Shown in pieces: positions 8,218 to 16,595 of a stretch of 59,871 nucleotides of DNA. Source of the stretch: Thiorhodospira sibirica ATCC 700588 (lineage in GTDB: Bacteria; Pseudomonadota; Gammaproteobacteria; Ectothiorhodospirales; Ectothiorhodospiraceae); contig NZ_MU255056.1 of NCBI RefSeq assembly GCF_000227725.2, forward strand, positions 648,541 to 708,411, written 5' to 3'. The notes under the pieces are model-generated. The model made no database searches, was not told the origin of the DNA, and saw nothing but the letters and a program-made list of their open reading frames with translations. Numbering within the stretch: the first letter of the stretch is position 1; every line of letters starts with the position of its first letter. The translations under genes and the position numbers were made by a program.

Positions 8218-8877
8218 TTAGCGTGGTTCAGTGTCTGAAGGGCGGCAGTGCGGTGCTTGCAGCAGATTGAGTTGTGTCGGCAGTTCGGCTTTCACGGTGT
8301 GCGCCTGTTCGGGCAGGGCCTTGAAATCAATCCAGTACATGGTGAGTGTCAGGGTGCGGGTTTCAATCTCGGCAAAATGGCCCAGACGCTTGAGTTCTTC
8401 GACCCGCCGTTGCGCCCTGGCGTGTTGGGAGAAAACGCCAAGCGCCAAGGCGTTGTTTTTCTCCCCTTCGGTGATGACATACAGATCCTCAATGCCTTGT
8501 TCGCTGAGTCGGCTGACCAGCTTGCGCGCCTGTTCACGCGTAGGTTGTGGCGGCAAATAGACACGATAGCCCAGGGTTTCCTGTTTTTCCACGGTGCGTA
8601 GCTCGGCCTCCAGGCCACGCGTTCTGAGGTGCGTCAAGGCATGTTGGGCGCTGGCCTGAAAACGAAAGGGGCCGATGGCATGGCAGATCAGTACCGGCGG
8701 GCGTTCATGCAAGAGCCACAGTGTTCTCAGCTGGGTTTCGCTTGAAGATGGCGGATTCTGCACGGTCGTGGGGACAGCGGGGGGATGGATTTGGGTATGC
8801 CACAAGGCATAGACAATATTGAGCAGGAGCAACAGGAAAAACAGCACCCGCATAAAAACTGCATGGCGTGGTGTCAT
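8218..8877 (-). CDS. SPOR-domain membrane protein
   Basis: About 219 residues from the ATG at 8877: a short cytoplasmic start, one transmembrane helix (VLFFLLLLLNIVYALW), a proline-rich linker, and a C-terminal SPOR domain. The SPOR part is seen as GPFRFQASAQHALTHLRTRG, GYRVYLPPQPTREQA and LYVITEGEKNNALALGVFS. SPOR domains bind peptidoglycan lacking stem peptides at the division septum, so a role in envelope or division biology is likely. The frame stays open into coaX, but the upstream part only repeats coaX in another frame. It follows coaX closely, consistent with one operon. Confidence 0.8.
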   Translation of the reverse strand: MTPRHAVFMRVLFFLLLLLNIVYALWHTQIHPPAVPTTVQNPPSSSETQLRTLWLLHERPPVLICHAIGPFRFQASAQHALTHLRTRGLEAELRTVEKQETLGYRVYLPPQPTREQARKLVSRLSEQGIEDLYVITEGEKNNALALGVFSQHARAQRRVEELKRLGHFAEIETRTLTLTMYWIDFKALPEQAHTVKAELPTQLNLLQAPHCRPSDTEPR

Positions 8878-8926
8878 GCGGTGTGCGTGTGGGCCTTGGG
8901 ACTCCCAGGCAGATGCTTCGGCATGA

Positions 8927-9688
8927 TTAGCCACGGCGATGTTCGCCCGCAAGCACAGCCAATCCCTCCAGCACCAGATCATCCACACAGGCATAGTCCC
9001 CGTGCAGCCAGGGCTGCAGCATGCTGGCATCGCCCCCCGTCAGGAGGGTGTGCGCCGGGGTGGGCACGGTGTTGCTGATCTGGGCACACAAGCCTTCAAT
9101 GGCGGCGGCCAGGCCCAGCAAGGTGCCACTATGAATGCCATCGGCGGTGTTGCAGGCCAGCGGCGTGATGGTGTTTCCTTCGGTCGGGGGCAGTGCCGCC
9201 AATTCGCTGCTCAATGCCCGGCGCATCAGCCCCACGCCCGGCAAGATCAGGCCGCCCCGGTGAAGATTATCAGCATCCAGATAATCCAGGGTCAAGGCAG
9301 AACCGGCATCTATCACCAGCAGGGCGCCATCGGGGTAATGGTGGCGGGCGCCCAGCATGGCCAGATAGCGATCAATCCCCAGTCGTTGCGGCTCGCTGTA
9401 GGCGCTGCGTAGCCCCAATGCCAGGATGTCGGCGGCGCTGACCGTGTAGGGCATCGGCCAGGCGTGTTGTTGACACCATGCGCGGAAGTCATTGCAAAAA
9501 TCCTCTGCCAGTACGCTGGCAAGGTAGATGCCCTGATCAGGCCGTGGGAGCTTGCCAAGGTGCGCAAATAACCGCGCCCTGGCGTGGGCGGCATAGGGCA
9601 GGGCGGTGCTGTGACTTGGGTGGTGCAGATCATCAAGCCAGCGCCATTTCAGGCGGGTATTGCCCGCATCGAGCAATAAAAAAGCCAT
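8927..9688 (-). CDS. coaX: Type III pantothenate kinase CoaX
   Basis: Phosphorylates pantothenate, the first step of coenzyme A synthesis; the type III enzyme is not feedback-inhibited by CoA. The 254-residue product starts MAFLLLDAGNTRLKW, the phosphate-binding DxGNT motif. It also has LGIDRYLAMLGA and the second phosphate loop IDAGSALTLDYL, then the conserved GGLILPGVGLM. The start at 9688 is set by the DxGNT motif at residue 7; the longer open frame upstream has no homology. The gene follows the isochorismatase-fold gene by 17 bases. Confidence 0.95.
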   Translation of the reverse strand: MAFLLLDAGNTRLKWRWLDDLHHPSHSTALPYAAHARARLFAHLGKLPRPDQGIYLASVLAEDFCNDFRAWCQQHAWPMPYTVSAADILALGLRSAYSEPQRLGIDRYLAMLGARHHYPDGALLVIDAGSALTLDYLDADNLHRGGLILPGVGLMRRALSSELAALPPTEGNTITPLACNTADGIHSGTLLGLAAAIEGLCAQISNTVPTPAHTLLTGGDASMLQPWLHGDYACVDDLVLEGLAVLAGEHRRG

Positions 9689-9705
9689 GATGTCGAGGAG
9701 CGGGG

Positions 9706-10419
9706 TTATGCTGCCTTGGCCAGTTCGGCGAGGATTTCCTCGGTACACATCACGCGGGCATAGCGGTCTTTCATGGTGGTAATGGTGGCCTGTTGTAATT
9801 CGGGGGTGACGGTGGCGCAGCCATCTTCCACCAGGGTGACATAAAAGCCTAAGTCGCAGGCGTCGCGAATGGCAGTGGAGACGCATTCATTGCTATACAC
9901 GCCGACCATAAACAAGGCCGTGATGCCGAGATTGCGCAGCACATATTCGATATTGGTTGAGGTAAACACACCGCTGGCGGTTTTGTTGATGACGATCTCA
10001 TCCCCAATGGGGGCCACCATCTCTAAAAACTCAGCCTCTTTGGAGTCAGGCGCGGCGTGTAATCCCAGGCGTTTATGCCCTGGGCCACGGTCACGCCCAT
10101 CGCGGGTCAGGGACTGGATGCGGGTATGGATGACTTCCTGTTCCATCGCCCTAAAGGCATCTTGCAGGCGGCGTACATTGGGTAAAACCAGGGTTTCCAG
10201 GCGATTGAAGTAATAATCCTGCGCCTCGGGGGCAACGCCAGAGCGTTCGCAATCGGCAAAGACGCCATAGCCGCGTGCAGCATCAAGATATTGCAGGTCG
10301 ATACACAGCAGGGCGGCATGATGGTCGCCGATGACCCGGTTAAGAAAGCGGTTGGTGATCAGCTGACCGCGATATTGCTCGCGCAGCGGATCGATATTGT
10401 CGTAATCAATAGCGTTCAA
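9706..10419 (-). CDS. Isochorismatase-family cysteine hydrolase
   Basis: A 237-residue protein of the isochorismatase/nicotinamidase fold. The expected Asp-Lys-Cys triad is visible: Asp in LLCIDLQYLD, Lys in VINKTASGVF, and Cys in VYSNECVSTA, the last with the usual GV.(T/S)N.CV context. Members hydrolyse diverse C-N, ether or thioether substrates, so the reaction cannot be assigned. Its ATG overlaps the stop of the NuoG-like gene by four bases, so the two proteins are probably made in step. This is the only clue to its role. Confidence 0.8.
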   Translation of the reverse strand: MNAIDYDNIDPLREQYRGQLITNRFLNRVIGDHHAALLCIDLQYLDAARGYGVFADCERSGVAPEAQDYYFNRLETLVLPNVRRLQDAFRAMEQEVIHTRIQSLTRDGRDRGPGHKRLGLHAAPDSKEAEFLEMVAPIGDEIVINKTASGVFTSTNIEYVLRNLGITALFMVGVYSNECVSTAIRDACDLGFYVTLVEDGCATVTPELQQATITTMKDRYARVMCTEEILAELAKAA

Positions 10420-11888
10420 GGTGTTTGATTCTTTGGTATAGGTGTTGAGGATGGCTGGAGCGCTTTGCGCAAGGCCAGGTGTTGAAAAACATCCACCGCA
10501 TCCAGCACCCCGTCGGGTTTGGCAAAACAGGGCTCAAAGGCCCCCACTTGACCCTGTTGATTGGTGTAATGTCCCGCCCGCTCGGTCTGCAGGCTCAGCG
10601 GTATCACCAGGTCGGCACGGCTCAGCCATGCGGAATCGCTGTCTTCATAGGCATTGAGCCAGATTACGCGGGCCGTGGCCGGGCAGTCTTCGACCTTAAG
10701 CCCCTCGCCCCAGAGCAACAGCAGGTCCGTGGCCGGGTCAATCTGCGGCGGTGTCGAACCGAACAGGGCCTGCGCTTGCGTCAGGTTGGGGTTTTTATCC
10801 GCCACAATCAGCCAGTCATCGGCGATCACCTCACCCGGCGCGGGCTGTTGATCGGCCTTGCAAAAGGTATGAAACACGCCGCCGAGGGTATCCTGAAAGG
10901 TCTGTAATTCCTCATTGGAAGCCCAGCTGGATACCACCGCGACCCGATGCTGGGCCTTGATCATCCAGTCATAGGCCTGTGCCAGCGCCGCTTCGTGGCT
11001 CACTGGCGCACCGGCCAAACGGGCACTGAGCAGGCGCGGACGCTCGAAGATATCCGCCAGATCACGCCCTTTATTGCAGATGAAATGGCCGTTGATTTCG
11101 GGGTTAAGACGCGGGGTGATACGTTCAATGCGCCGCTGGTGAGCGGCATCCAGCGATTTAAGCTGCCATTGCGGTTTGCGATGCCAGATGTGGATATGAC
11201 ACCCCCGCGCACATCCGGGGCAGATGGAAGGCGTGGCCTGTAGATACCAGACCCGGGCGCGATAGAAAAAGCGCCGTGACAGCAGGGCGCCGACCGGGCA
11301 CAGGTCAATGATATTGTCGGCGTAGGCGTCCTGTTCAAGGGCCTGCGGATCGGCTGGGCGCAACAGGGCATGATCGGCGCGCTGCACAAACCCCAGCGCC
11401 CTGGATTTGGAGATTTCATGGGTAAAACGCACACAGCGCGAACACAGCACACAACGCTCATTGTCCAGCAGGATGCGTGAGGACAGCGCAAAAAACTTGC
11501 TGCGCTGCAGTTTGGGATCATGCGACAGCGAGGGCTCACCGTTGTATTGGTAGTGATAATCCTGCAACAGGCATTCGCCGGATTTATCACAAATCCCGCA
11601 ATCCACCGGATGATTCAGCGTAAAAAATTGCAGCATGGCCTGGCGCGCATCCTGCACCGCTGGCGATGCGGTCAGAATGCGCATTCCCTCTTGCACCGGC
11701 ATTTTACAGGCGATGTCTATGCCGCGTCCTTCCTGCTCCACCAGGCACAAACGGCAATTGCCCGCCACCGACAGCGCCGGGTGGTAACAAAAGCCCGGAA
11801 TCGTGATGCCATGAGCGCGCGCGGCTTCCATCACCGTTTGGGTTTTCTCGGCGTTGAGGGCCTGTCCGTCAATCATGATTTCGGGCAT
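10416..11888 (-). CDS. Orphan NuoG-like iron-sulfur protein
   Basis: A 490-residue protein resembling the N-terminal half of NuoG (complex I) and the iron-sulfur subunits of NAD-linked hydrogenases and formate dehydrogenases. It has a plant-type [2Fe-2S] domain (GFCYHPALSVAGNCRLC), the His-Cys cluster domain (NHPVDCGICDKSGECLLQD), and CVLCSRCVRF. A CPGCARGCH motif follows that resembles the N-terminal cluster of molybdopterin oxidoreductases. The C-terminal ~200 residues look like a shortened NuoG molybdopterin-fold remnant. Other NADH dehydrogenase, hydrogenase or formate dehydrogenase subunits are absent from the window. The downstream cysteine hydrolase is translationally coupled. The electron partner is unknown. 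Confidence 0.75.
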   Translation of the reverse strand: MPEIMIDGQALNAEKTQTVMEAARAHGITIPGFCYHPALSVAGNCRLCLVEQEGRGIDIACKMPVQEGMRILTASPAVQDARQAMLQFFTLNHPVDCGICDKSGECLLQDYHYQYNGEPSLSHDPKLQRSKFFALSSRILLDNERCVLCSRCVRFTHEISKSRALGFVQRADHALLRPADPQALEQDAYADNIIDLCPVGALLSRRFFYRARVWYLQATPSICPGCARGCHIHIWHRKPQWQLKSLDAAHQRRIERITPRLNPEINGHFICNKGRDLADIFERPRLLSARLAGAPVSHEAALAQAYDWMIKAQHRVAVVSSWASNEELQTFQDTLGGVFHTFCKADQQPAPGEVIADDWLIVADKNPNLTQAQALFGSTPPQIDPATDLLLLWGEGLKVEDCPATARVIWLNAYEDSDSAWLSRADLVIPLSLQTERAGHYTNQQGQVGAFEPCFAKPDGVLDAVDVFQHLALRKALQPSSTPIPKNQTP

Positions 11889-11905
11889 GCTGACAACCTG
11901 TGCAA

Positions 11906-12328
11906 TTACTGAATGATAAAGCTGGTGAAATACAGCCCTGAAATGCCGGGCCGCCCGGCACGCTCGCTCAGCGCTTGGCGCACGGTATCCAGGGCCCCCT
12001 GACGCAGCACCTCTCGATTATCCACTGCGCCGACCTCATCGGCTGCCCGTCCACCAAAAAACATGATCAGACGGTCACGGATCAGGGGCATGTGGTGAGT
12101 GACCACCTCGGCATCCTGCGGGGTTTCCACATACAGCTCGGCGCGAATCTGTAAAAACTGCGCCCGGCGCTCATTGGCAATATTGACCACCAAGGGCGGA
12201 TCGAGCGTCATATAATTGGAAAAAGCCGGTGCTTTGCTCGGTGCGGCCTGCACCGCCCCGCTAAAACCCAGCGCGGTGAGTAGCGCCAAGATCAGGGCCA
12301 GAAAGGGAAGGTATTTGCTGTATTGCAT
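11906..12328 (-). CDS. FliL-like exported protein
   Basis: About 140 residues from the ATG at 12328. An N-terminal hydrophobic segment (FLALILALLTALGFSGAVQA) is followed by a domain with the FliL pattern: YMTLDPPLVVNI, FLQIRAELYV, VVTHHMPLIRDRLIMFF and EVLRQGALDTVRQAL. FliL is a flagellar basal-body-associated stator cofactor. No flagellar gene is present nearby, and AQA-like processing (VQA-AP) suggests a cleavable signal instead of the usual membrane anchor. A non-flagellar role is therefore possible. The frame extends upstream to 12406 without homology. Confidence 0.75.
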   Translation of the reverse strand: MQYSKYLPFLALILALLTALGFSGAVQAAPSKAPAFSNYMTLDPPLVVNIANERRAQFLQIRAELYVETPQDAEVVTHHMPLIRDRLIMFFGGRAADEVGAVDNREVLRQGALDTVRQALSERAGRPGISGLYFTSFIIQ

Positions 12329-12409
12329 GGTAAGGCTCCTTCGAATCAGAGGGATGAGACGGCGACTTGCGGGCGCACACCGCTGAGCGCATCTTAACAG
12401 TCTCAAGGG

Positions 12410-12907
12410 TTAATCGACAGGCGGGGACGGCGAAGGTTCTTGCAGATTCGACATCTCATCAGCGGCAGGCTCAATAAAAATGACGATGCGCGCGGGATCC
12501 ATCGCCAAAAACTGTTTAGCCTGTTCGCGGGGCAATAAGTTGCGCCGACCATCGAGCAAGGCAATGGCCAGTTCCCCGTGTGCCAGGGCCTGCTGCTGCT
12601 CGGCGGTGACATACAGATGCTTGATTTTGTCACCTTGCTGAAAATAAAAGGCGATCTCGGCGTTTGGATCATTACAGCGATGTTTGGCAATAAACTCGCG
12701 CAGTTGCGCCTTGTCCGCCCGCACCAGCACAGGCGGGCTCACCGGCTCGGTTGCAGATGAAGATATGGAGGCCAAAGGGGCAGCCGGGCGCGCTTTATGC
12801 TGTTTTTGCTGAGGGCGCCCTCGCCGCCTGGCCTCGGTTGAGGGCAGGTCGGCATGGGGTTTTGCCAGCCCGGCTTTAATTAACTGCTCACGCAAACTTT
12901 CGGTCAT
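12410..12907 (-). CDS. DUF2058 (YaiL-type) protein
   Basis: A 165-residue protein starting MTESLREQLIKAGL, the typical opening of the DUF2058 family (YaiL in E. coli). A basic linker follows (RRRGRPQQKQHKAR), then a C-terminal domain with KIKHLYVT and LAHGELAIALLDGRRNLLP. The family is sometimes annotated as a nucleoprotein or polynucleotide-associated protein, but its function is not firmly established. It is encoded on the same strand as the FliL-like gene, 81 bases upstream of it. Confidence 0.8.
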   Translation of the reverse strand: MTESLREQLIKAGLAKPHADLPSTEARRRGRPQQKQHKARPAAPLASISSSATEPVSPPVLVRADKAQLREFIAKHRCNDPNAEIAFYFQQGDKIKHLYVTAEQQQALAHGELAIALLDGRRNLLPREQAKQFLAMDPARIVIFIEPAADEMSNLQEPSPSPPVD

Positions 12908-12946
12908 CAGACGTAAACCACTTCTACTGGGATGAGCGCATCCTGC

Positions 12947-13453
12947 CTATTCGCTGGGCTGTCCTGCAGATTCAGAATCCTGCAAGGCCTCTCTGAACGA
13001 TGCATAGGCCCCGGAAAAACCCTGTTTCAGCTGCGCCCAGGCATCCGTTGAACCGCTTTGCAGTTTTTCCTGCCACACGCGCAATTCACGCTGTTGTACT
13101 TCCAGGGTTGCTAGGGCCGCCGTGGCCTGTTCACGCGCTGAGGCATCCATTTTATCCCAATTTTCTTCCATGCGTATCTTGAGTTGCTGAACCTGCTCAT
13201 CGGCGATGGCCAGCGCCGCCCTGGCGTGTTCGATAGCCCGCTGCTGCTCGTGTTCACCGTAGCGCTGCAAAGCGCCGAGCCATTCTCCGGTTTCCTGTTT
13301 CAGCGCATCGAACTCTGTACGTTCCTGCTGAATGGTCGTCTCCTGCGAAGGCTCTTTGGGTGCTTCACCGCATGCCATCAAAAGCCATGCACCCGCCAGA
13401 CTGGCCGCAAGCAGCGGCCACCGTGGATTACCTTGTCTAAAAAACATAGCCAT
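12947..13453 (-). CDS. Putative coiled-coil lipoprotein
   Basis: A 168-residue protein with a signal peptide ending in the lipobox-like LLMAC (Cys near residue 28), which predicts lipid attachment. The mature part is highly charged and rich in Glu, Gln and Ala, with heptad-like stretches (EHARAALAIADEQVQQLKIR; ATLEVQQRELRVWQEKL) that predict a long helical coiled coil. I do not recognise the family. The gene stands alone on the minus strand beside tRNA-Pro, which reads the other way. Confidence 0.6.
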   Translation of the reverse strand: MAMFFRQGNPRWPLLAASLAGAWLLMACGEAPKEPSQETTIQQERTEFDALKQETGEWLGALQRYGEHEQQRAIEHARAALAIADEQVQQLKIRMEENWDKMDASAREQATAALATLEVQQRELRVWQEKLQSGSTDAWAQLKQGFSGAYASFREALQDSESAGQPSE

Positions 13454-13523
13454 ACCACCTTATGGTTTGAGGTTTGCCTTGCTGAATGCGTGCATGCGTC
13501 TAGGCAAAGCACGCAAAGCACGT

Positions 13524-13529
13524 TATAAT
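13524..13529 (+). promoter_or_regulatory. -10 box of the tRNA-Pro promoter
   Basis: TATAAT matches the sigma-70 consensus exactly and ends 10 bases before the first base of the mature tRNA, as expected for a tRNA promoter. No strong -35 hexamer is evident 17 bases upstream. Confidence 0.5.
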
Positions 13530-13539
13530 AGTCGTTTAT

Positions 13540-13616
<77 letters not shown>

Positions 13617-13650
13617 GTTTTTCTCTCCTGCGACGTTTGAGTTTCATCGC

Positions 13651-14838
13651 TCAAAACTTCAATTCCATCCCAAAGCCAATCGCTAATGCCTGCTGACGCT
13701 CTTCATCCGTTTCCTTTTGCGGCCAGAAATAACCCACGCTGACCCGCCCTAACAGCCAATCTTCATGCAAGCTTTGGTTCCAGGTGGTACGCAGCCCGTA
13801 TTCCGCCACATCCACCCGCGAATCGGTTTCCCCATTGATCAACGCTTCTACAGCCAACAGACGAAAATCGCCAAAGCTTTTGAAAAAACCCACGCTGCTT
13901 GCCCAAGCCAGACCATTGCTTTTTTCTGAAACGGTGCCGGTATTGCGCCATTGCAAAGACACCGTCGGCGAATAGGCATGCTCATAGCTCAGCGCGGTCG
14001 TTGAACCGAAGCGGTCATCCAGCGTCCAGAAAATAGTCTCACGAAAATCAATCTGATCCTGGTCAGACAACCACCAAACCTTGCGATAACGTGCCTGAGT
14101 ATAAATCTTATACCCCCCCCGCACCCCGGCACGCAGGTCAATATTTTCCCGTAGACCGTAGCCCAGTCCGGCAAAGCGGGTCTGGTCCTGTTTGCGATTT
14201 TCTTCGAGCAACTGATCCTGACGGGTAAAGGATTCCGGACGATCCGTGACCAATTCCTCTTCGTTATCCAGACCAAAAAACAGATATGTGCTGTCTTTGA
14301 GGTTAGGCAAATCCATGCGCGCCCGCAAGCGCAGGTTAGTATTGAGCGAGCGGTCTTCACGCCACAGCGTATTCAAACCCAGACTGCCGGACACGCCTTT
14401 GCCTTCTTCAAAAGGATCATCGCCAAAACGACCATCAATTGCGCGGGCCACCCACTCCGTGGAAGCGTGCAGGCCGCTGCGGGTGCGCTCTAACAGATGA
14501 ATCATCTTGCTGCCGGGCTGGGCCACCCAATCAGCCAGCCGTGAGGGATCTTCAACCGGCACCTCAGCCGCCTCGGGCAAGATCAGCGCACCGGCGTCGT
14601 TATCATCCAGCGGTGGTGCAAAAGCTTCCTCGTCCGCCTCACTGGGTAGCACTGCCTCAGCAGCGGGTGGTGCATCCACGGTCACCTGATCCGGAATCGC
14701 CTGATCCTGCGGCGCATCCAAAGCCAAAGCCTTAAGCCCAGCGGGCGCAAAACCCAACCCCGTCAATAAGCAAAAAATAAGCGCACGTTGCACCGTCGGT
14801 AAATCCTGCAAAATGGAGCGTGAATAAGCGAAGACCAT
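13651..14838 (-). CDS. Predicted outer-membrane beta-barrel protein
   Basis: A 395-residue exported protein with a signal sequence near residues 15-40 (ALIFCLLTGLGFAPAGLKALA), a Pro/Ala/Glu-rich acidic linker, then a C-terminal ~270 residues of alternating hydrophobic and polar strands. It ends in phenylalanine (GMELKF), the usual C-terminal signature for outer-membrane barrel insertion. Strand-like repeats include LNTNLRLRARMDL, YLFFGLDNEE and FRLLAVEALINGE. I cannot place it in a named porin family. The region 14839-15003 upstream holds nothing else that I can assign. Confidence 0.65.
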   Translation of the reverse strand: MVFAYSRSILQDLPTVQRALIFCLLTGLGFAPAGLKALALDAPQDQAIPDQVTVDAPPAAEAVLPSEADEEAFAPPLDDNDAGALILPEAAEVPVEDPSRLADWVAQPGSKMIHLLERTRSGLHASTEWVARAIDGRFGDDPFEEGKGVSGSLGLNTLWREDRSLNTNLRLRARMDLPNLKDSTYLFFGLDNEEELVTDRPESFTRQDQLLEENRKQDQTRFAGLGYGLRENIDLRAGVRGGYKIYTQARYRKVWWLSDQDQIDFRETIFWTLDDRFGSTTALSYEHAYSPTVSLQWRNTGTVSEKSNGLAWASSVGFFKSFGDFRLLAVEALINGETDSRVDVAEYGLRTTWNQSLHEDWLLGRVSVGYFWPQKETDEERQQALAIGFGMELKF

Positions 14839-15003
14839 CGTCGTGGCTTCTGTCTGAACAACCGGACGTTAATTTACCAAGGTGCACGGAAAAATCCCAC
14901 TGTGGGGATCTGCTATTTTTAGGGCACTTCGAATAACCCGAGTTTTTCAATGAACCTGACCGCCAAATGATGGCCATGACCAAATTCGGTTTAATTTCCC
15001 CGG

Positions 15004-16359
15004 TATAGTGGACCCCGAAATCTGGACAACAGCTTAAGCGATGACAAAGCCTCCAGCATGGGGTAGCGAAGAGATGAGCGAGAAGAGGAAGCGGAACACA
15101 TACAACGCCGAGTTCAAGGCCAAGGTCGGGCGTGAGGCGATCCATGGGGTCAAGACCGTCAACGAGATGGGTCAAGCCTACGGGGTTCACCCGGTGCAGG
15201 TCAGCAAGTGGAAGAAGGCAATCGTTGAGCAGGCAGGGACGCGCTTTGAGGGCAAGCGTGGTCCGAAACCGGCAGCGGAGCAGGACTCGCCGGATCGGCT
15301 CTACAGCGAGATGGGCCGCCTGAAGATGGAGCTGGACGGGGACTGGCTCAAAAAAAACAGGGATCACCCTGCCATGAGCCGCCAGGGCTGGATTGAGGCG
15401 GAGGGTGCGCGCTCCATCGTGCGGCAGTGTGAGCGGGCGGAGGTAGCTCGAGCGACCGTATACGCGCATCGCCATCCATCACAGGAGAACGCGACGGCGC
15501 TGCTGCTGTGCCGTCTGCTCGACGAAATCTATACGCGGCGACCGCTCTACGGGAGCCGCCGGATAGTAGCCGAGCGGCGGGCACAGGGCCATGAAGTCAA
15601 CCGCAAGTGCGTGCAGCGACTGATGCGCCGGATGGGACTGGCGGCGATCGCGCCGGGCCCTCACACCCGCCGCCCGCACCCGCAGCACAAAGTCTATCCG
15701 TACCGGTTGCGTGGCATTCAGGTCATTCGGCCCAACCAGGGCTGCAGCACTGACATCACGTACGTGCGGCTAGCGCGAGGCTTTTGCGACCGGGTCGCGA
15801 TCATCGACGGGTACAGCCGAAAGGTCTTGAGTGAGCGGCTCAGCAACACCATCGATGCGAGCTTTTGCCTCGACTGTCTTGAGGAAGCCCTGCGGCTGAA
15901 CCGCCCTCCTGAAGTCTTCAACAGCGACCAAGGCGCTCAGAACACGGCGGAGCCATTCACCAGCGTGCTCAAGCGTGAAGGCATGACGATCAGCATCGAT
16001 GGCCGAGGGCGAGCCTTTCACAACATCTTCGTAGAGCGGCTCTGGCGAACGGTGAAGCATGAGGACACCGACCTCAAAGGCGACGCTGACCTGCGTGAGG
16101 TGACTCTTGGGCTACTGGAAGACTTCTCATTTTACAACGAAGAGCGCCCGCACCAAGCACAGGCCGACGAGACGCCAGCAACGGTCTACAGGACCCGGCA
16201 GGGAGGAGGTGCATTGATCGTAGACAAATACGGCCCAGGGCGGTGACGCCTACCGACGGTGAATCTGCGGCATCAGGGCAGCGCTGTGCAGCTGCGAGTG
16301 AGGGGCAGGCGATAACTTTAACTCGGCCACCTTTTGTCTTGACAATGGGGTCCACCTCA
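15004..16359. mobile_element. IS3-family insertion sequence
   Basis: The ends are inverted: GTGGACCCCGAAATCTGGACAAC-like sequence from 15008, and at the right end the complement GTGGACCCCATTGTCAAGAC reading leftward from 16355. They enclose one transposase frame. The ends are placed approximately. No target-site duplication is visible, and the gene on the right (Uma2) lacks its 5' half. The element has probably been involved in an adjacent deletion or rearrangement. Confidence 0.8.
15074..16246 (+). CDS. IS3-family transposase (OrfA-OrfB in one frame)
   Basis: Residues 1-90 form the helix-turn-helix OrfA region (TYNAEFKAKVGREAIHG; VHPVQVSKWKKAI). The rest is the OrfB integrase core with the DDE residues in STDITYV, FNSDQGAQ and FVERLWRTVKHED. 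Most IS3 members make OrfAB by a -1 shift on an A-rich slippery site. Here an A8 run at about 15350-15357 sits at the junction (WLKKN), and the two parts read through in one frame. The open frame reaches back to ATG 15041; MSEKRKRNTYN at 15074 is the likelier start. The junction residues look altered compared with typical members, so activity is uncertain. Confidence 0.85.
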   Translation: MSEKRKRNTYNAEFKAKVGREAIHGVKTVNEMGQAYGVHPVQVSKWKKAIVEQAGTRFEGKRGPKPAAEQDSPDRLYSEMGRLKMELDGDWLKKNRDHPAMSRQGWIEAEGARSIVRQCERAEVARATVYAHRHPSQENATALLLCRLLDEIYTRRPLYGSRRIVAERRAQGHEVNRKCVQRLMRRMGLAAIAPGPHTRRPHPQHKVYPYRLRGIQVIRPNQGCSTDITYVRLARGFCDRVAIIDGYSRKVLSERLSNTIDASFCLDCLEEALRLNRPPEVFNSDQGAQNTAEPFTSVLKREGMTISIDGRGRAFHNIFVERLWRTVKHEDTDLKGDADLREVTLGLLEDFSFYNEERPHQAQADETPATVYRTRQGGGALIVDKYGPGR

Positions 16360-16584
16360 GTTGCGGACAGCAGTCTGCAGACTGATCGCGACATCAAGAT
16401 TCCGTTGTATGCGTTTCACGCTATTCCCGAGGTTTGGATTGTGGCAATACCTGAGCGTCAGGTATTGCGTTTTGCTCATCCTTTGCAGGGTGTTTACCAA
16501 CGCGGCGACATAGTCTCGCTGAATCAACCCACTCAACTGCCAGGATTGCCGGGTTATGCCGTAGATCTGGCGGGACTTTTTTGA
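16357..16584 (+). pseudogene. Uma2-family endonuclease, C-terminal fragment
   Basis: The frame after the IS3 right end reads SVADSSLQTDRDIKIPLYA then IPEVWIVAIPERQVLRF and PGLPGYAVDLAGLF. This is the C-terminal half of the Uma2 (DUF820) PD-(D/E)XK nuclease family: the EVADSSL..D...K..LYA..GIPEYWIVD pattern and the terminal LDLAALF. The N-terminal half with the first catalytic residues is absent to the left of the IS, so the gene is dead. It ends 11 bases before the GTPase gene. Confidence 0.8.
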
Positions 16585-16595
16585 TGAATTAAGCC

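Noticed and set aside
14732-15475. 247-residue minus-strand frame spanning the IS3 left end
   Set aside because: It joins antisense of the IS3 transposase with antisense of intergenic DNA and has no coherent domain.
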